The notes under the pieces are model-generated. The model saw only the letters and a list, made by a program, of their open reading frames with translations. It did no database searches and was not told the DNA's origin. Positions 1 to 7,046 of a DNA stretch of 18,840 bases are shown here, one piece after another (within the stretch, counting starts at the first letter, position 1; every line of letters starts with the position of its first letter). The position numbers were made by a program, and so were the translations under genes. Where the stretch lies: positions 1-18,840 of the forward strand of contig JAVKSM010000057.1 in the NCBI GenBank assembly GCA_039583705.1. Reading direction: 5' to 3'. The stretch comes from JAVKSM01 sp039583705 (GTDB lineage: Bacteria; Actinomycetota; Actinomycetes; Mycobacteriales; Pseudonocardiaceae).

Positions 1-110
1 TTCTTGTTCTTCTGCCCGCCTTCGCCGCGGCCCTCGGGGTGGCGGTAAGCGACCAGTGCGGCCGTGATCGCGGCCAGCTCGTCCGCGCTCGTCCCGAAGA
101 GCTTGGGTGG
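1..110 (-). pseudogene. Possible remnant resembling acyl-CoA carboxylase epsilon subunit (runs off left edge)
   Basis: The minus-strand frame that is open from position 110 to the window edge encodes a short peptide with the core GTSADELAAITAAL followed by a charged Gly/Lys-rich tail. This resembles the small conserved helix of actinobacterial acyl-CoA carboxylase epsilon subunits (a Gly-x-Pro/Ser-x-x-x-Glu-Leu-Ala-Ala pattern). A TAG stop at 111-113 lies immediately upstream in the same frame, and no ATG, GTG or TTG follows it before the conserved stretch, so a normal N-terminus is missing. It may be the broken start of a gene that continues outside the window. The match is short, and a competing plus-strand frame crosses the same bases, so the call is weak. 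Confidence 0.25.
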
Positions 111-195
111 CTACGTGGACGAGGTCGCCGAATTCACCGCTGGTGCGGCGGGAAACTCAGACAAGCGTGCCGCCCTGGTGCTCACCGCCAGTTGA

Positions 196-780
196 TCAGC
201 CGACCTCGTAGTCGAAGGTGGTGCTGACGTGCGCGGTGCCGGTCCGGCCGCCCGCGTTCACCCGGAACACGAACGAACCGAAAAGCTGGTTGACCTCACC
301 GACCCGGTTGAACGGCACAGTGGAATGGAACAGGTAGTCGGCGGGCTCGTTGTGGTCGTCGTGGTAGCTGCCGTCGACCTTGCCGCTACGGGTGATGCCG
401 ACGTTCTCCTGGACGTTGCTCGTCGCGATCGCCTGCAACTTCGGCGTGAGGCGGAAGCTCCAGGCCATCGGCACCTTGCCGCTGATGGTGACCTGCGCGT
501 TGAAGCAGCCGTTGTTGTCGCACCGGGAGTAGGACGGGGCGTTGAGGTAGAAATGGTGCACGACCTGGGGGCTCGCCACTTCGGGCCGCAACGAGGCCCG
601 CAACGACTCGGGCAGGCTCATCGGCCGGCCGGCGTCGTCGGTCACGACCACCGAGGTGGTGGCGTGGCCCTGCACCGAGGGCGCCGCCTGCGAGGTGGGG
701 GCGTACAGGCCGGCGGTCAGCAGCATGACGAGAACGCCCACCTTGGCGACGGTAACTGCCGTCAATCGGAGCGAGAACAT
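196..780 (-). CDS. Secreted protein of unknown function with Sec signal peptide
   Basis: The 194-residue product starts with two positively charged residues, a hydrophobic core (about residues 8-25) and an SQAA-type signal peptidase I site near residues 30-33, so it should be exported by Sec. The mature part is beta-rich in appearance and has only two cysteines (Cys87 and Cys92, in SRCDNNGCF), well placed for one small disulfide loop outside the cell. No lipobox or sortase motif is visible. The ATG at 780 is preceded by AAGGAATT, and this ribosome-binding site overlaps the stop of the upstream gene, whose last codon lies 12 bp away, so the two are probably co-transcribed. I do not recognise the family. 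Confidence 0.8.
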   Translation of the reverse strand: MFSLRLTAVTVAKVGVLVMLLTAGLYAPTSQAAPSVQGHATTSVVVTDDAGRPMSLPESLRASLRPEVASPQVVHHFYLNAPSYSRCDNNGCFNAQVTISGKVPMAWSFRLTPKLQAIATSNVQENVGITRSGKVDGSYHDDHNEPADYLFHSTVPFNRVGEVNQLFGSFVFRVNAGGRTGTAHVSTTFDYEVG

Positions 781-792
781 CGTGGGAATTCC

Positions 793-1179
793 TTACCTGG
801 CGTAGCTTCCAATGGGACAGGACCAGAAATTCCGGTCGCGCGGGCATTCCCATCGAGCGACGTCACGAAGCTGCGGTCGCAGTGGATGCGGGTGCCCGGG
901 ACAGATCGGAACGGCCGTCCGCAGGGCGTCGATGAAGCCATTCTGCATGCCGTCGGCGATGGCGACGCGCAGGTCCTGCTCCGCGGCGGTGGGATCGAAG
1001 CCGAAACCAAAGCCGCCGCCGGTCTCCGTTCGTACCAGGACCATGTTGCTCCCGTCCGGCCAGACGCCGGCCGCCACGCGCAGTCCCGGGAAGGCGCGTG
1101 CCATGACCTCGGCGTCGACCGCGGCCGTGAAGTCGTCGAGGACGTCACACAGCGCCAGATCCAGCGTGGGTGACCCCAT
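793..1179 (-). CDS. Small conserved-type hypothetical protein with C-terminal Cys/His cluster
   Basis: The product is 128 residues from the ATG at 1179. The frame stays open to a GTG at 1272 (159 residues), but the extra codons have poorer G/C at third positions, so I prefer the ATG; neither start has an ideal ribosome-binding site. The C-terminus holds CPGHPHPL, then WECPRD and a final SCPIG. This spacing of Cys and His could bind a metal, although no named zinc-binding fold is recognised. No signal peptide or membrane helix is seen. It lies 12 bp upstream of the secreted-protein gene on the same strand, and the next gene upstream on this strand is the TetR regulator. Function unknown. Confidence 0.7.
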   Translation of the reverse strand: MGSPTLDLALCDVLDDFTAAVDAEVMARAFPGLRVAAGVWPDGSNMVLVRTETGGGFGFGFDPTAAEQDLRVAIADGMQNGFIDALRTAVPICPGHPHPLRPQLRDVARWECPRDRNFWSCPIGSYAR

Positions 1180-1331
1180 GGGGTGCAAGTCACCGATGCC
1201 CAATCGGTACGCTTCGGCATCACCGTGAGTGATACGGATTCCGGACCTGTACGCCTTCCCCAATGCCCCCACCTGCTTCTACCGTCCTCTGTCACCCCAT
1301 ACTGACACCTGGCGTCGCTGGCCGCATCAGG

Positions 1332-1994
1332 CTAGCGCAGGCCGAGGTCGAGCTGACCGGGCTCGGGGGAGCCTCTTTCATCGGGTGCGGTGGCGTAGTG
1401 GGCGAGCCCGGCGTGCAGCAGCCGCAGGGCTGTCGCGGTGTCGCGGTGCGCGGCCTCGGCGCCGGCGATGGTGACCTCGAACGGGACGCGTAGCACGGCG
1501 ATGAGCGCGACGGCGGCGACGAACGGTTCGACCGAGCCCGGGGGGGCGGCGGTCTCGGTGGCGAGCAGGTCGGCGAGCGCGGCCTCGTAGCGGGCGAACA
1601 TCTGTCGCCGCGCGGCCCGCAGGGCCGGACTGTCGGCGATCAGTTGCCGGAACCCCGCGGTGGGGCGCACCGGGCGCCGGTGCGCGGCCCATTCGGCGAG
1701 CCCGGCGACGAACCCCTGCATCGCGTCCAGCGCGGGCTGGCCCGGTGGCCGGTGGCGGACGGCGAACAGGAACTCGTCCAGCAGCGCGTCGCCCTCGTCG
1801 AAGAACAGGTCTGATTTGCTGGGGAAGTAGTTGTAGACGGTCTTCTCGGCCACGTCGGCGGCTTCGGCGATCTCGGCGATGGTGACGGCGTCGAAGCCGC
1901 GCTCGGCGAACAGCCGCATCGCGGTGTCGGAGATCGCTTGGCGGGTCAGGCGCTTCTTGCGCTCCCGCCGCCCCTCCTCGCGTCCGGCGTTCAT
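1332..1994 (-). CDS. TetR/AcrR-family transcriptional regulator
   Basis: The 220-residue product has the TetR architecture. A basic N-terminal arm precedes helix 1 (about residues 12-30). The helix-turn-helix follows at about residues 38-57, with the hallmark TIAEIAEAADVAEKTVYNYF and then PSKSDLF. The remaining helical part is the ligand-binding and dimerisation domain, which has no recognisable ligand signature. ATG at 1994 is chosen over an in-frame GTG at 2003 because GGGTGG lies just upstream; a leaderless transcript is also possible. The gene is divergent from a small membrane-protein gene across about 110 bp containing an AT-rich, repeat-bearing segment, the usual arrangement for a TetR repressor controlling itself and its neighbour. 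The inducer is unknown. Confidence 0.9.
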   Translation of the reverse strand: MNAGREEGRRERKKRLTRQAISDTAMRLFAERGFDAVTIAEIAEAADVAEKTVYNYFPSKSDLFFDEGDALLDEFLFAVRHRPPGQPALDAMQGFVAGLAEWAAHRRPVRPTAGFRQLIADSPALRAARRQMFARYEAALADLLATETAAPPGSVEPFVAAVALIAVLRVPFEVTIAGAEAAHRDTATALRLLHAGLAHYATAPDERGSPEPGQLDLGLR

Positions 1995-2017
1995 CCACCC
2001 CACCCGACCGACCCGTT

Positions 2018-2051
2018 TTTACAGTTTATAGAAGTTTACTGCTGCTATAGG
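2018..2051. promoter_or_regulatory. AT-rich divergent promoter/operator candidate between tetR-like and membrane-protein genes
   Basis: This is the most AT-rich patch nearby. It contains two direct copies of AGTTTA with a 10-bp period (2024-2029 and 2034-2039), bracketed by CAGT (2022-2025) and ACTG (2038-2041), which together form an inverted repeat. TATAGG at 2046-2051 could be a plus-strand -10 hexamer with TTTATA at 2025-2030 as a weak -35. TATAAA on the minus strand (2030-2025) could serve the regulator. A helical-turn spacing of repeats inside a divergent promoter fits a TetR operator. This is inferred from pattern and position only. Confidence 0.4.
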
Positions 2052-2103
2052 TTTGGGTCGAGGGGTGGTGCACTGGTGCGCACCTGCGGTGGGGAGGTGC
2101 CCC

Positions 2104-2613
2104 ATGGCGGCGATCCCGCCGAACTCGACGGTGACCGGTGATCGGTTGCGGGGGTGGCGGCTGGTCGGGTGGGTGTTGCTGCTCCTGGCCGGCGGGTTCC
2201 CGGTGCTGGGCGCGGGCCTGGACCTGCTCGCCGACGCCCGCACCGGGTTGCCGGCCGACCACACCGGCACCTTCCGTGCCGTCACTGACCTCGACTGGCA
2301 GTCCGCGCGGTCGACAGCTCCCGGTATCGCCCATTACGTCTCGCTGCTGGAGGCCGGCTACGCGCTGCACGAGCTGACCTTCGGGTTGCTGTTCCTCGTC
2401 ATCGTGGCGATCCCGTTTCGCCGCCGACAGCGTTGGGCGTGGTGGGCGGCGTGGCTGCCGATGATCGCCAACCTCGGCTACACGCTGACCTTCGGCGCGC
2501 ACGACCCCACTGTCCTGACGCGCAGCCTGATCGCCGACATCGCGCTACCCGTGCTGCTGGTGGCCAACATCCCCGCGTTCTTCCCAGCCCGCGCCGGGCG
2601 CCGGGCCGGGTAA
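2104..2613 (+). CDS. Four-helix integral membrane protein of unknown function
   Basis: The 169-residue protein has four hydrophobic segments: about 18-42, 84-104, 110-131 and 140-160. A roughly 40-residue loop lies between helices 1 and 2, and the cluster RRRQR (106-110) sits between helices 2 and 3, predicting a cytoplasmic face there. The C-terminus PARAGRRAG is basic. ATG at 2104 is chosen over an upstream in-frame GTG at 2053 because GGGGAGGTG ends about 5 bp before it and the longer version would add non-hydrophobic sequence. No transporter or enzyme motif was recognised. Divergence from the TetR-like gene makes it that regulator's likeliest target, so export or stress response is conceivable but unproven. 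Confidence 0.8.
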   Translation: MAAIPPNSTVTGDRLRGWRLVGWVLLLLAGGFPVLGAGLDLLADARTGLPADHTGTFRAVTDLDWQSARSTAPGIAHYVSLLEAGYALHELTFGLLFLVIVAIPFRRRQRWAWWAAWLPMIANLGYTLTFGAHDPTVLTRSLIADIALPVLLVANIPAFFPARAGRRAG

Positions 2614-2634
2614 GCCGGCGTCGGTAGGTCAGCT

Positions 2635-2835
2635 GTGCCGCTCCCGCTGGCCTGGCTCGGCGCCGATCCCGCCGTCGCCGCCTTCATCACCCGCGACCGC
2701 AACCTCGGCTCGCTGTGCCACCTCATCGGAGACCGCCACCTGGTTGTACCGCTCGACCACGAGCGGAAGTTCCGGAAGGCCCTGCTCAAGCTCGGCTACG
2801 GCATACCAGAACAGCACGCGGGTCGAGCAACGTGA
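2635..2835 (+). CDS. Small ORF resembling a helicase-associated C-terminal segment (possible fragment)
   Basis: This 66-residue frame starts at a GTG 21 bp after the membrane-protein stop, with GGTAGG upstream, and has strongly G/C-biased third codon positions, which supports real coding. The sequence reads as alternating helix and strand, with a pattern like ITRDRNLGSLCHLIGDRHLV and an ending KALLKLGYGI. This is reminiscent of the XPB/Ssl2-type helicase-associated segment found in actinobacterial helicases, but it is far too short to be such an enzyme. It could be a stand-alone small protein or the remaining end of a larger gene. It is convergent with the SWIM-domain gene, 27 bp away. The family suggestion is weak. 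Confidence 0.4.
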   Translation: MPLPLAWLGADPAVAAFITRDRNLGSLCHLIGDRHLVVPLDHERKFRKALLKLGYGIPEQHAGRAT

Positions 2836-2862
2836 TCGCCGTGGAATTCCGCCCGGCGCTCG

Positions 2863-4566
2863 TCAGGGCAGGTTGGCCCGGTCGAGTTCTTCACGCAGCG
2901 CCCGTTTGGGCCGGTGCGCGTCGCGCAGCGCGGCCAGGTGAGACCGGAAGCCCTCCTGGCGCTCACAGCGCGCGAACAGCGCACCGGCTTCGGTCAGCAG
3001 GCCGGCAGCCACCCGATAGGAATCTCGGTTCTTGCGGTCGATCGCCTGGTCGGCGGCGGACAACAGAATCGGGATCGCGTCGGCGGGGTGGGTGGCGGCA
3101 CGTTCGCGGGCCACTCGCAGCCACAGCTCGTCCCGGCAGCCGCCATCCACGGCCGCCTGCCACGCGGCCTGCGCATCCCCCTCCCACAACAGCACCTCGA
3201 CCAGCACCGAACGTCCCGCCGGACGCGCATACGGCATCGCCGTGAACCTCGCCGCTGCCGCCGGCGCCGCCCGTAACATCGTGAGCGCCCGGGCACGCCA
3301 CGCCGGGAACTCCTCGGCCGTCGCGTCGTGCAACGCGACGTAGTTCTCCAGCCCCGGACGAGCGGCGAAGTTCGCCCACAACAGTTCACCCGCCTCCGCG
3401 CGGCGACCTGCGCGCACGTGGCAGTCGGCGGCCAGCGACCACAGCCGCGAATCCGGCGGGAACTGCGCCATCCCCCGCTCCAGCCAGTCCAACGCCTCGT
3501 CGTCGCGGCCGTCCGCACACAGCCGTTGCGCGATCCGCAACACGTCGTAACCGCTGGACACGTCGCGGGCCAACACCTCGATCAGCGCGTCAGCGCCGCC
3601 GGAACACTCGGCCAGCCGCTCCATCAGGAAGGTGACGACGAACCGGCCACTGCTGTAGTCGTGGGGTTTCTTGGGCGGCAAGTCACGCCACGCTCGCTCG
3701 ACCAACTCCCGGTACCGGGCCATCCCCGCCGGTCCGAGTACCGGCTCGTAGTCCGGCAACGCGGTGAGGAACACCTCGTAGTGGCTGGCCAATGCCCGCC
3801 CGACCAGCCGGCCGGCCAACTGGACCGGATCGGGCTCACCAGCCGAGCAGGCGTCCAGGTGAATCTCCTCGGCCCGTTCGATGGCCCCGCGCAGGCCGCC
3901 GTCGGAGTCGTCGACCCGCTCGGCCGCGCCTTCCAGCAATTCCAGCGCATATTCGGCCAGGACCGCGGCGACGTCCGGGAAACCCGTGTCGGACAGCTCG
4001 GCCACCGCGTCCAACGCCTCGTCGACATCCCGAAAATACGAGTACGCCTCGCGGTAGCCGACGAAGTCCCCGATCTCGATCGCCCGTTCCAGCCGGTCCC
4101 GCAGTGCCCGGTCGTCGTAGGCGTCGTGGGGGTCGGCGCCCACGGCGACATCGAGCCGAGCACGCAACAACGGATCCGCCCCCGCCACAGCCAACAACTG
4201 ATCCACCAGCCACGTCGGATCCTTTGTCAACAGAAACTCACGCAACCGCTCGTCGGCGACCGGCTGCCGGCGGGGCTCACCGACCTTGCCCCCGTCTTCC
4301 AGCCAGGCCAGCGCCACGGCCACGCAGTGCTTGCAGAAGACACCTTCAGCCCCGTACGGGCAACTGCACCGCCCGTCCAGTCCGGCCGAGGTGATCTCAA
4401 GCCGCACCCGATAGGCGCTGGTCCCGTCCACGGTCGCCGTCACCGCCGTCCCATCGACAGTGGATCTGCGCACCCGGCCCGCTTCGAAATACGCCTTGCC
4501 CCGTTCACATGAACGGGCATCCGCCAGCAGCCGCACCGACCGCTCGCTCACCTCGACCACCGCCAT
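2863..4566 (-). CDS. SWIM zinc-finger protein with C-terminal helical repeats
   Basis: The 567-residue protein carries an N-terminal SWIM zinc finger with the CxC...CxH pattern (Cys67, Cys69, Cys78, His80, in CSCPYGAEGVFCKH). SWIM fingers bind DNA or proteins and often occur beside or inside helicases. The rest is highly charged and helical. The second half (about 320-560) looks like degenerate tetratricopeptide-type helical pairs, for example around WLERGMAQFPPDSRLW, suggesting a protein-interaction scaffold. No signal peptide or catalytic motif is seen, so it is probably cytoplasmic. The ATG at 4566 has an AGGCGA ribosome-binding site. The length is in the range I expect for actinobacterial SWIM proteins. 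The exact role is unknown; the small helicase-like ORF next to it is the only contextual hint. Confidence 0.85.
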   Translation of the reverse strand: MAVVEVSERSVRLLADARSCERGKAYFEAGRVRRSTVDGTAVTATVDGTSAYRVRLEITSAGLDGRCSCPYGAEGVFCKHCVAVALAWLEDGGKVGEPRRQPVADERLREFLLTKDPTWLVDQLLAVAGADPLLRARLDVAVGADPHDAYDDRALRDRLERAIEIGDFVGYREAYSYFRDVDEALDAVAELSDTGFPDVAAVLAEYALELLEGAAERVDDSDGGLRGAIERAEEIHLDACSAGEPDPVQLAGRLVGRALASHYEVFLTALPDYEPVLGPAGMARYRELVERAWRDLPPKKPHDYSSGRFVVTFLMERLAECSGGADALIEVLARDVSSGYDVLRIAQRLCADGRDDEALDWLERGMAQFPPDSRLWSLAADCHVRAGRRAEAGELLWANFAARPGLENYVALHDATAEEFPAWRARALTMLRAAPAAAARFTAMPYARPAGRSVLVEVLLWEGDAQAAWQAAVDGGCRDELWLRVARERAATHPADAIPILLSAADQAIDRKNRDSYRVAAGLLTEAGALFARCERQEGFRSHLAALRDAHRPKRALREELDRANLP

Positions 4567-4685
4567 GGTCGCCTATCGTGCCATGACCGCGTGACGCTCT
4601 CCGCGTCCTCCGCGTCCTCCTCATCCCCGAGGGGCGACGCCGAGGCGCCGTAGCAGGAACAGGCACGCGAGCGCCACTCGCGATC

Positions 4686-4829
4686 GGACGGACCTTCCCC
4701 GCGGACGGACCGTGCGCCCAGCTCGACCACGTGCTGGGGCGGGGCGTGAGCGGGTACGGCGCCCGGGTGCACGAGCCGTCGCTCTCGGATCACCGAGCCC
4801 TGTCGGTGGAGGTGGGGCTCGCGTCGTGA
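4686..4829 (+). pseudogene. C-terminal remnant of an endonuclease/exonuclease/phosphatase-fold protein
   Basis: The frame ending with TGA at 4827-4829 reads GRTFPADGPCAQLDHVL and, about 20 residues later, SLSDHRALSVEVGL. These are the last two conserved blocks of the EEP superfamily (DNase I/exonuclease III/phosphatase fold): the strand with Asp-His (LDHV) and the catalytic Ser-Asp-His box. The N-terminal catalytic blocks (Asn, Glu) are absent. Upstream, the frame continues only through a low-quality stretch with a tandem CCGCGTCCT repeat before reaching the SWIM gene, and no start codon fits. I infer a 5'-truncated gene left after a rearrangement. Frameshift of a complete copy is excluded because there is no room for one. 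Confidence 0.55.
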
Positions 4830-4962
4830 CCGAGGCAGGAAGCGGACACCGGCCTCATCGCCCGGTTCGTACACCCGCCACGGCGATAGTCGTTCCCCGT
4901 TCGCCGGGGCCGGACCGACAGCGGCGCGCGAAGCGGGGCACGTCCGCGCCCGAGGCGCCGGC

Positions 4963-5256
4963 TTACTTGTGTTGAAGGTCTTCGACAGGCCAGCGTGTCA
5001 GAAAGGCGCCGAGGGCGTTGCCGATGAGGACACCCGGCTCGGTCGGGATGTGCCCCGGTCCGAAATGCTCCGTGAACGCATCGGCGAGAATATCCGTGAC
5101 GGATTCTTGTTCTTCAAGCGTCGGCTTCTCGTGGGTGCAAAGTGACGATAGTGGGTCAGGTGCACGTTCGGCGATGATTTCGATAATAACGGGTCGGAAC
5201 TCCCCGGGAAGACTGTCGATTACGTTTTTCGCCGGTTCCTCCAGCCGGTTCCCGAC
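4963..5256 (-). pseudogene. Start-less coding frame for a small acidic protein of unknown family
   Basis: On the minus strand a convincing protein sequence ends at TAA 4963-4965. It runs from about VGNRLEEPAKNVIDSLPGEF through EFRPVIIEIIAERAPDPL to GNALGAFLTRWPVEDLQHK. The frame is open back to a stop at 5368-5370 but contains no ATG, GTG or TTG anywhere; the only near-start is a CTG at 5244. The upstream part (5257-5367) is Pro/Ala-rich and unlike the rest. Codon choice is more AT-rich (AAA, GTA, ATT) than in the neighbours, hinting at foreign origin. It may be a 5'-truncated gene, or one using a CTG start. The size and acidic character recall small immunity-type proteins, but I have no family match. 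Confidence 0.45.
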
Positions 5257-5466
5257 CTGGCCCTGCGTCGGTGGCGTGGGACGGAGACCGGCGGCGGGCC
5301 GGGCAGCCCCGGATACAGTATGATCAGGGTCGGTTGGCGGTGGGCCGCTGCCTCCGGGGTGACGTTGTTACCTTCCAAGCGACGATCGGAGCGTGGCTTG
5401 GGCAACACGAGCCGCAGGCGCCCACCCGGGAACGAACCAGCGCCCTGGATCGAAGACCGCTGGCCG

Positions 5467-6141
5467 ATGGATCTCGCGAGGATCCATTCGATCGTCCTGG
5501 TGTTGCACGGGGGGAAGGCCCGGAGCCCGGCTACGGCCGGGCGGAGGCAGCTCAGCTATCTGCGGATGGTCAGCTTCGCCCGGTTGTTGCACCGACGCGC
5601 CGGGGGGTGCGGGATGTCGGTGCCCATCCTGCGGTATCGCTACCGGGGGTGGAACGAGCCCGAGCTGCCCGCGGTGCAGGACGCGAGGTGGGCGTTGCGG
5701 TGGCTGCGGGACCAGCTTCCGGAGAGGCCTGTCGTGCTGTTGGGACATTCGATGGGCGGCCGGGTGGCACTGCGGGTGGCTGACCACCCCGCGGTGACCG
5801 CGGTGTGCGCGTTGGCGCCGTGGACCCTGCCCGGTGAACCGGTGCGGCAGCTCGCCGGGCGGTCCGTGCTCATCGCGCACGGAGATCGGGAGCACGTGAC
5901 CGACCCGCGGCTGTCCTACCGGTTTGCGGTGCGCGCCAAGCAGGTCACGTCACGGGTGTGCCGTTTCGAGGTGCTCGGCGACGGCCACGCGATGCTCCGC
6001 CGGGCTCGGGAGTGGTCAGAGCTGGTCGCCCGGTTCGTGGAAGCCGAGCTCGGACTGGGAAAACCCGACCCGCTCATCGAGGATGCGATGCGCCGACCGG
6101 CTCCGGAAGGGCTCCGGATACCGCTGCCGACGCTGACCTGA
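5467..6141 (+). CDS. Alpha/beta hydrolase-fold protein
   Basis: The 224-residue product has the alpha/beta hydrolase landmarks in order: an oxyanion-type LHGG at residues 13-16, the nucleophile elbow GHSMGG at 93-98 with Ser95, an acid candidate in IAHGDREHVTD (Asp140 or Asp146), and the histidine in LGDGHAM (His174). The complete triad indicates an active esterase, lipase or related hydrolase; the substrate cannot be told. The frame remains open to an ATG at 5320, but the added 49 residues have no homologous look, so the ATG at 5467 is preferred, despite a poor ribosome-binding site. No signal peptide is seen. The gene is convergent with the dehydrogenase gene, with only 8 bp between stops. 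Confidence 0.85.
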   Translation: MDLARIHSIVLVLHGGKARSPATAGRRQLSYLRMVSFARLLHRRAGGCGMSVPILRYRYRGWNEPELPAVQDARWALRWLRDQLPERPVVLLGHSMGGRVALRVADHPAVTAVCALAPWTLPGEPVRQLAGRSVLIAHGDREHVTDPRLSYRFAVRAKQVTSRVCRFEVLGDGHAMLRRAREWSELVARFVEAELGLGKPDPLIEDAMRRPAPEGLRIPLPTLT

Positions 6142-6149
6142 CGTGGACC

Positions 6150-6944
6150 CTACTGCTCCCCCGATCCCGGCTTCGCCACCTGCCGGTGCGCAGCGGCCTT
6201 GAGCTTGTCGGGCAGCACCTTGGTGGCGGCGCCCTGCGCCTTCGTCGTCATCGAGCCTGCAACGATCTTGTCCTTGCCCTTCATCAGGGCCTCGAAGCCC
6301 TGCTTGGCGACCTGCGCGGGGTCGTCCTTCGGGGATTGACCGATCGTCGTGTCGTCCATGTCGGCCCGGTGGAAGAAGTTCGTCTCCGTCGGCCCCGGCA
6401 TCAGGGCAGTGATCGTGATGCCGGTGTCCTTCAGCTCGTCGCGCAACGCCTCGGCGAACGACTGCAGGAAAGACTTCGAGGCGTTGTAGACAGCCTGAAA
6501 GGAGCCCGGCATGGTCGAGGCGATCGAGGAGGTGATGAGGATCCTGCCGTCGTCGCGGGCGGCCATGTCCCGCAGCAGGCGCTTGGCCAGGTGCACCGTC
6601 GACCGGAGGTTGACGTCGATGATCTCCATCTCGTCGGCGAGGTCGGTGTCGAGGAACGCGCCGCCCCGCCCGACCCCCGCGTTGAGAGCGGCAGCGGCCA
6701 GCGGCCGGCCGGCCCCGGTGACGGCGGCGTAGAGCTGCTCGACACCGTCGCCGGTTCTGAGGTCGGCGCGGATCGGCCACACACTCACGTCGGCAGTCGC
6801 GAGCTTCCGGGCGGCGGCGTCCAGGCCGGCGTCCTCGGCGTTGACGAACACGTCGTAGCCGTGGTCGGCGAACTGCTTCGCCAGCTCGAAACCGATGCCG
6901 CTGGAAGCCCCGGTCACCAGGGCGAGTGGTCGACTAACGCTCAT
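6150..6944 (-). CDS. Short-chain dehydrogenase/reductase (SDR)
   Basis: The 264-residue product is a classical SDR. The Rossmann glycine motif TGASSGIG is at residues 11-18, ALNAG at 86-90, the catalytic serine in LITSSIAS (Ser139/140), and the YNASK pair Tyr153/Lys157, followed by the substrate-side PGPTETNF. These features predict an NAD(P)(H)-dependent oxidoreductase acting on an alcohol/ketone pair; acidic residues after the second strand are not diagnostic of cofactor choice. ATG at 6944 is chosen because the protein then starts just before the first strand; the longer frame to 7013 adds an unrelated arginine-rich stretch. The C-terminal Lys-rich tail after residue 210 is typical of the DltE-like short-chain dehydrogenases. 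Substrate unknown. Confidence 0.9.
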   Translation of the reverse strand: MSVSRPLALVTGASSGIGFELAKQFADHGYDVFVNAEDAGLDAAARKLATADVSVWPIRADLRTGDGVEQLYAAVTGAGRPLAAAALNAGVGRGGAFLDTDLADEMEIIDVNLRSTVHLAKRLLRDMAARDDGRILITSSIASTMPGSFQAVYNASKSFLQSFAEALRDELKDTGITITALMPGPTETNFFHRADMDDTTIGQSPKDDPAQVAKQGFEALMKGKDKIVAGSMTTKAQGAATKVLPDKLKAAAHRQVAKPGSGEQ

Positions 6945-7021
6945 ACCCGACGGATACCCAGAACGATGTGACCTACCCGCGTCGCGGCAGCCCGCTCTCC
7001 CGAAACTGCTCACCCCGACGA

Positions 7022-7040
7022 CCTGACCGGCTCGGTCAGG
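7022..7040 (-). terminator. Perfect 8-bp hairpin, possible terminator
   Basis: CCTGACCG (7022-7029), loop GCT, CGGTCAGG (7033-7040) is a perfect inverted repeat. It lies 6 bp beyond the stop of the minus-strand anti-sigma-like remnant, where a terminator for that gene would be expected. No U-tract follows on the minus strand, so termination would be of the actinobacterial hairpin-only type. GGTCAGGA repeats directly just downstream on the plus strand (7034-7041 and 7045-7052). Confidence 0.4.
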
Positions 7041-7046
7041 ATGCGG

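Noticed and set aside
64..195. Plus-strand 43-codon frame containing LGGYVDEVAEFTAGAAGNSD and ending one base before the stop of the secreted-protein gene
   Set aside because: The tail looks protein-like and the stops converge at TGATCA, but there is no ribosome-binding site, an in-frame TAA lies at 47-49, and the first half is antisense to the epsilon-subunit-like frame.
3328..4512. Long plus-strand frame opposite the SWIM gene, and similar long frames opposite the S9, amidotransferase and ligase genes
   Set aside because: These are antisense shadows of genes with clear domains; their translations are Arg/Pro/His-rich and lack family motifs.
1..5120. Repeated TTCTTGTTCTTC at 1-12 and about 5104-5115
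   Set aside because: Both copies are antisense to ordinary Lys/Glu/Gln codons and the flanks differ, so this is chance and not an attachment-site repeat.
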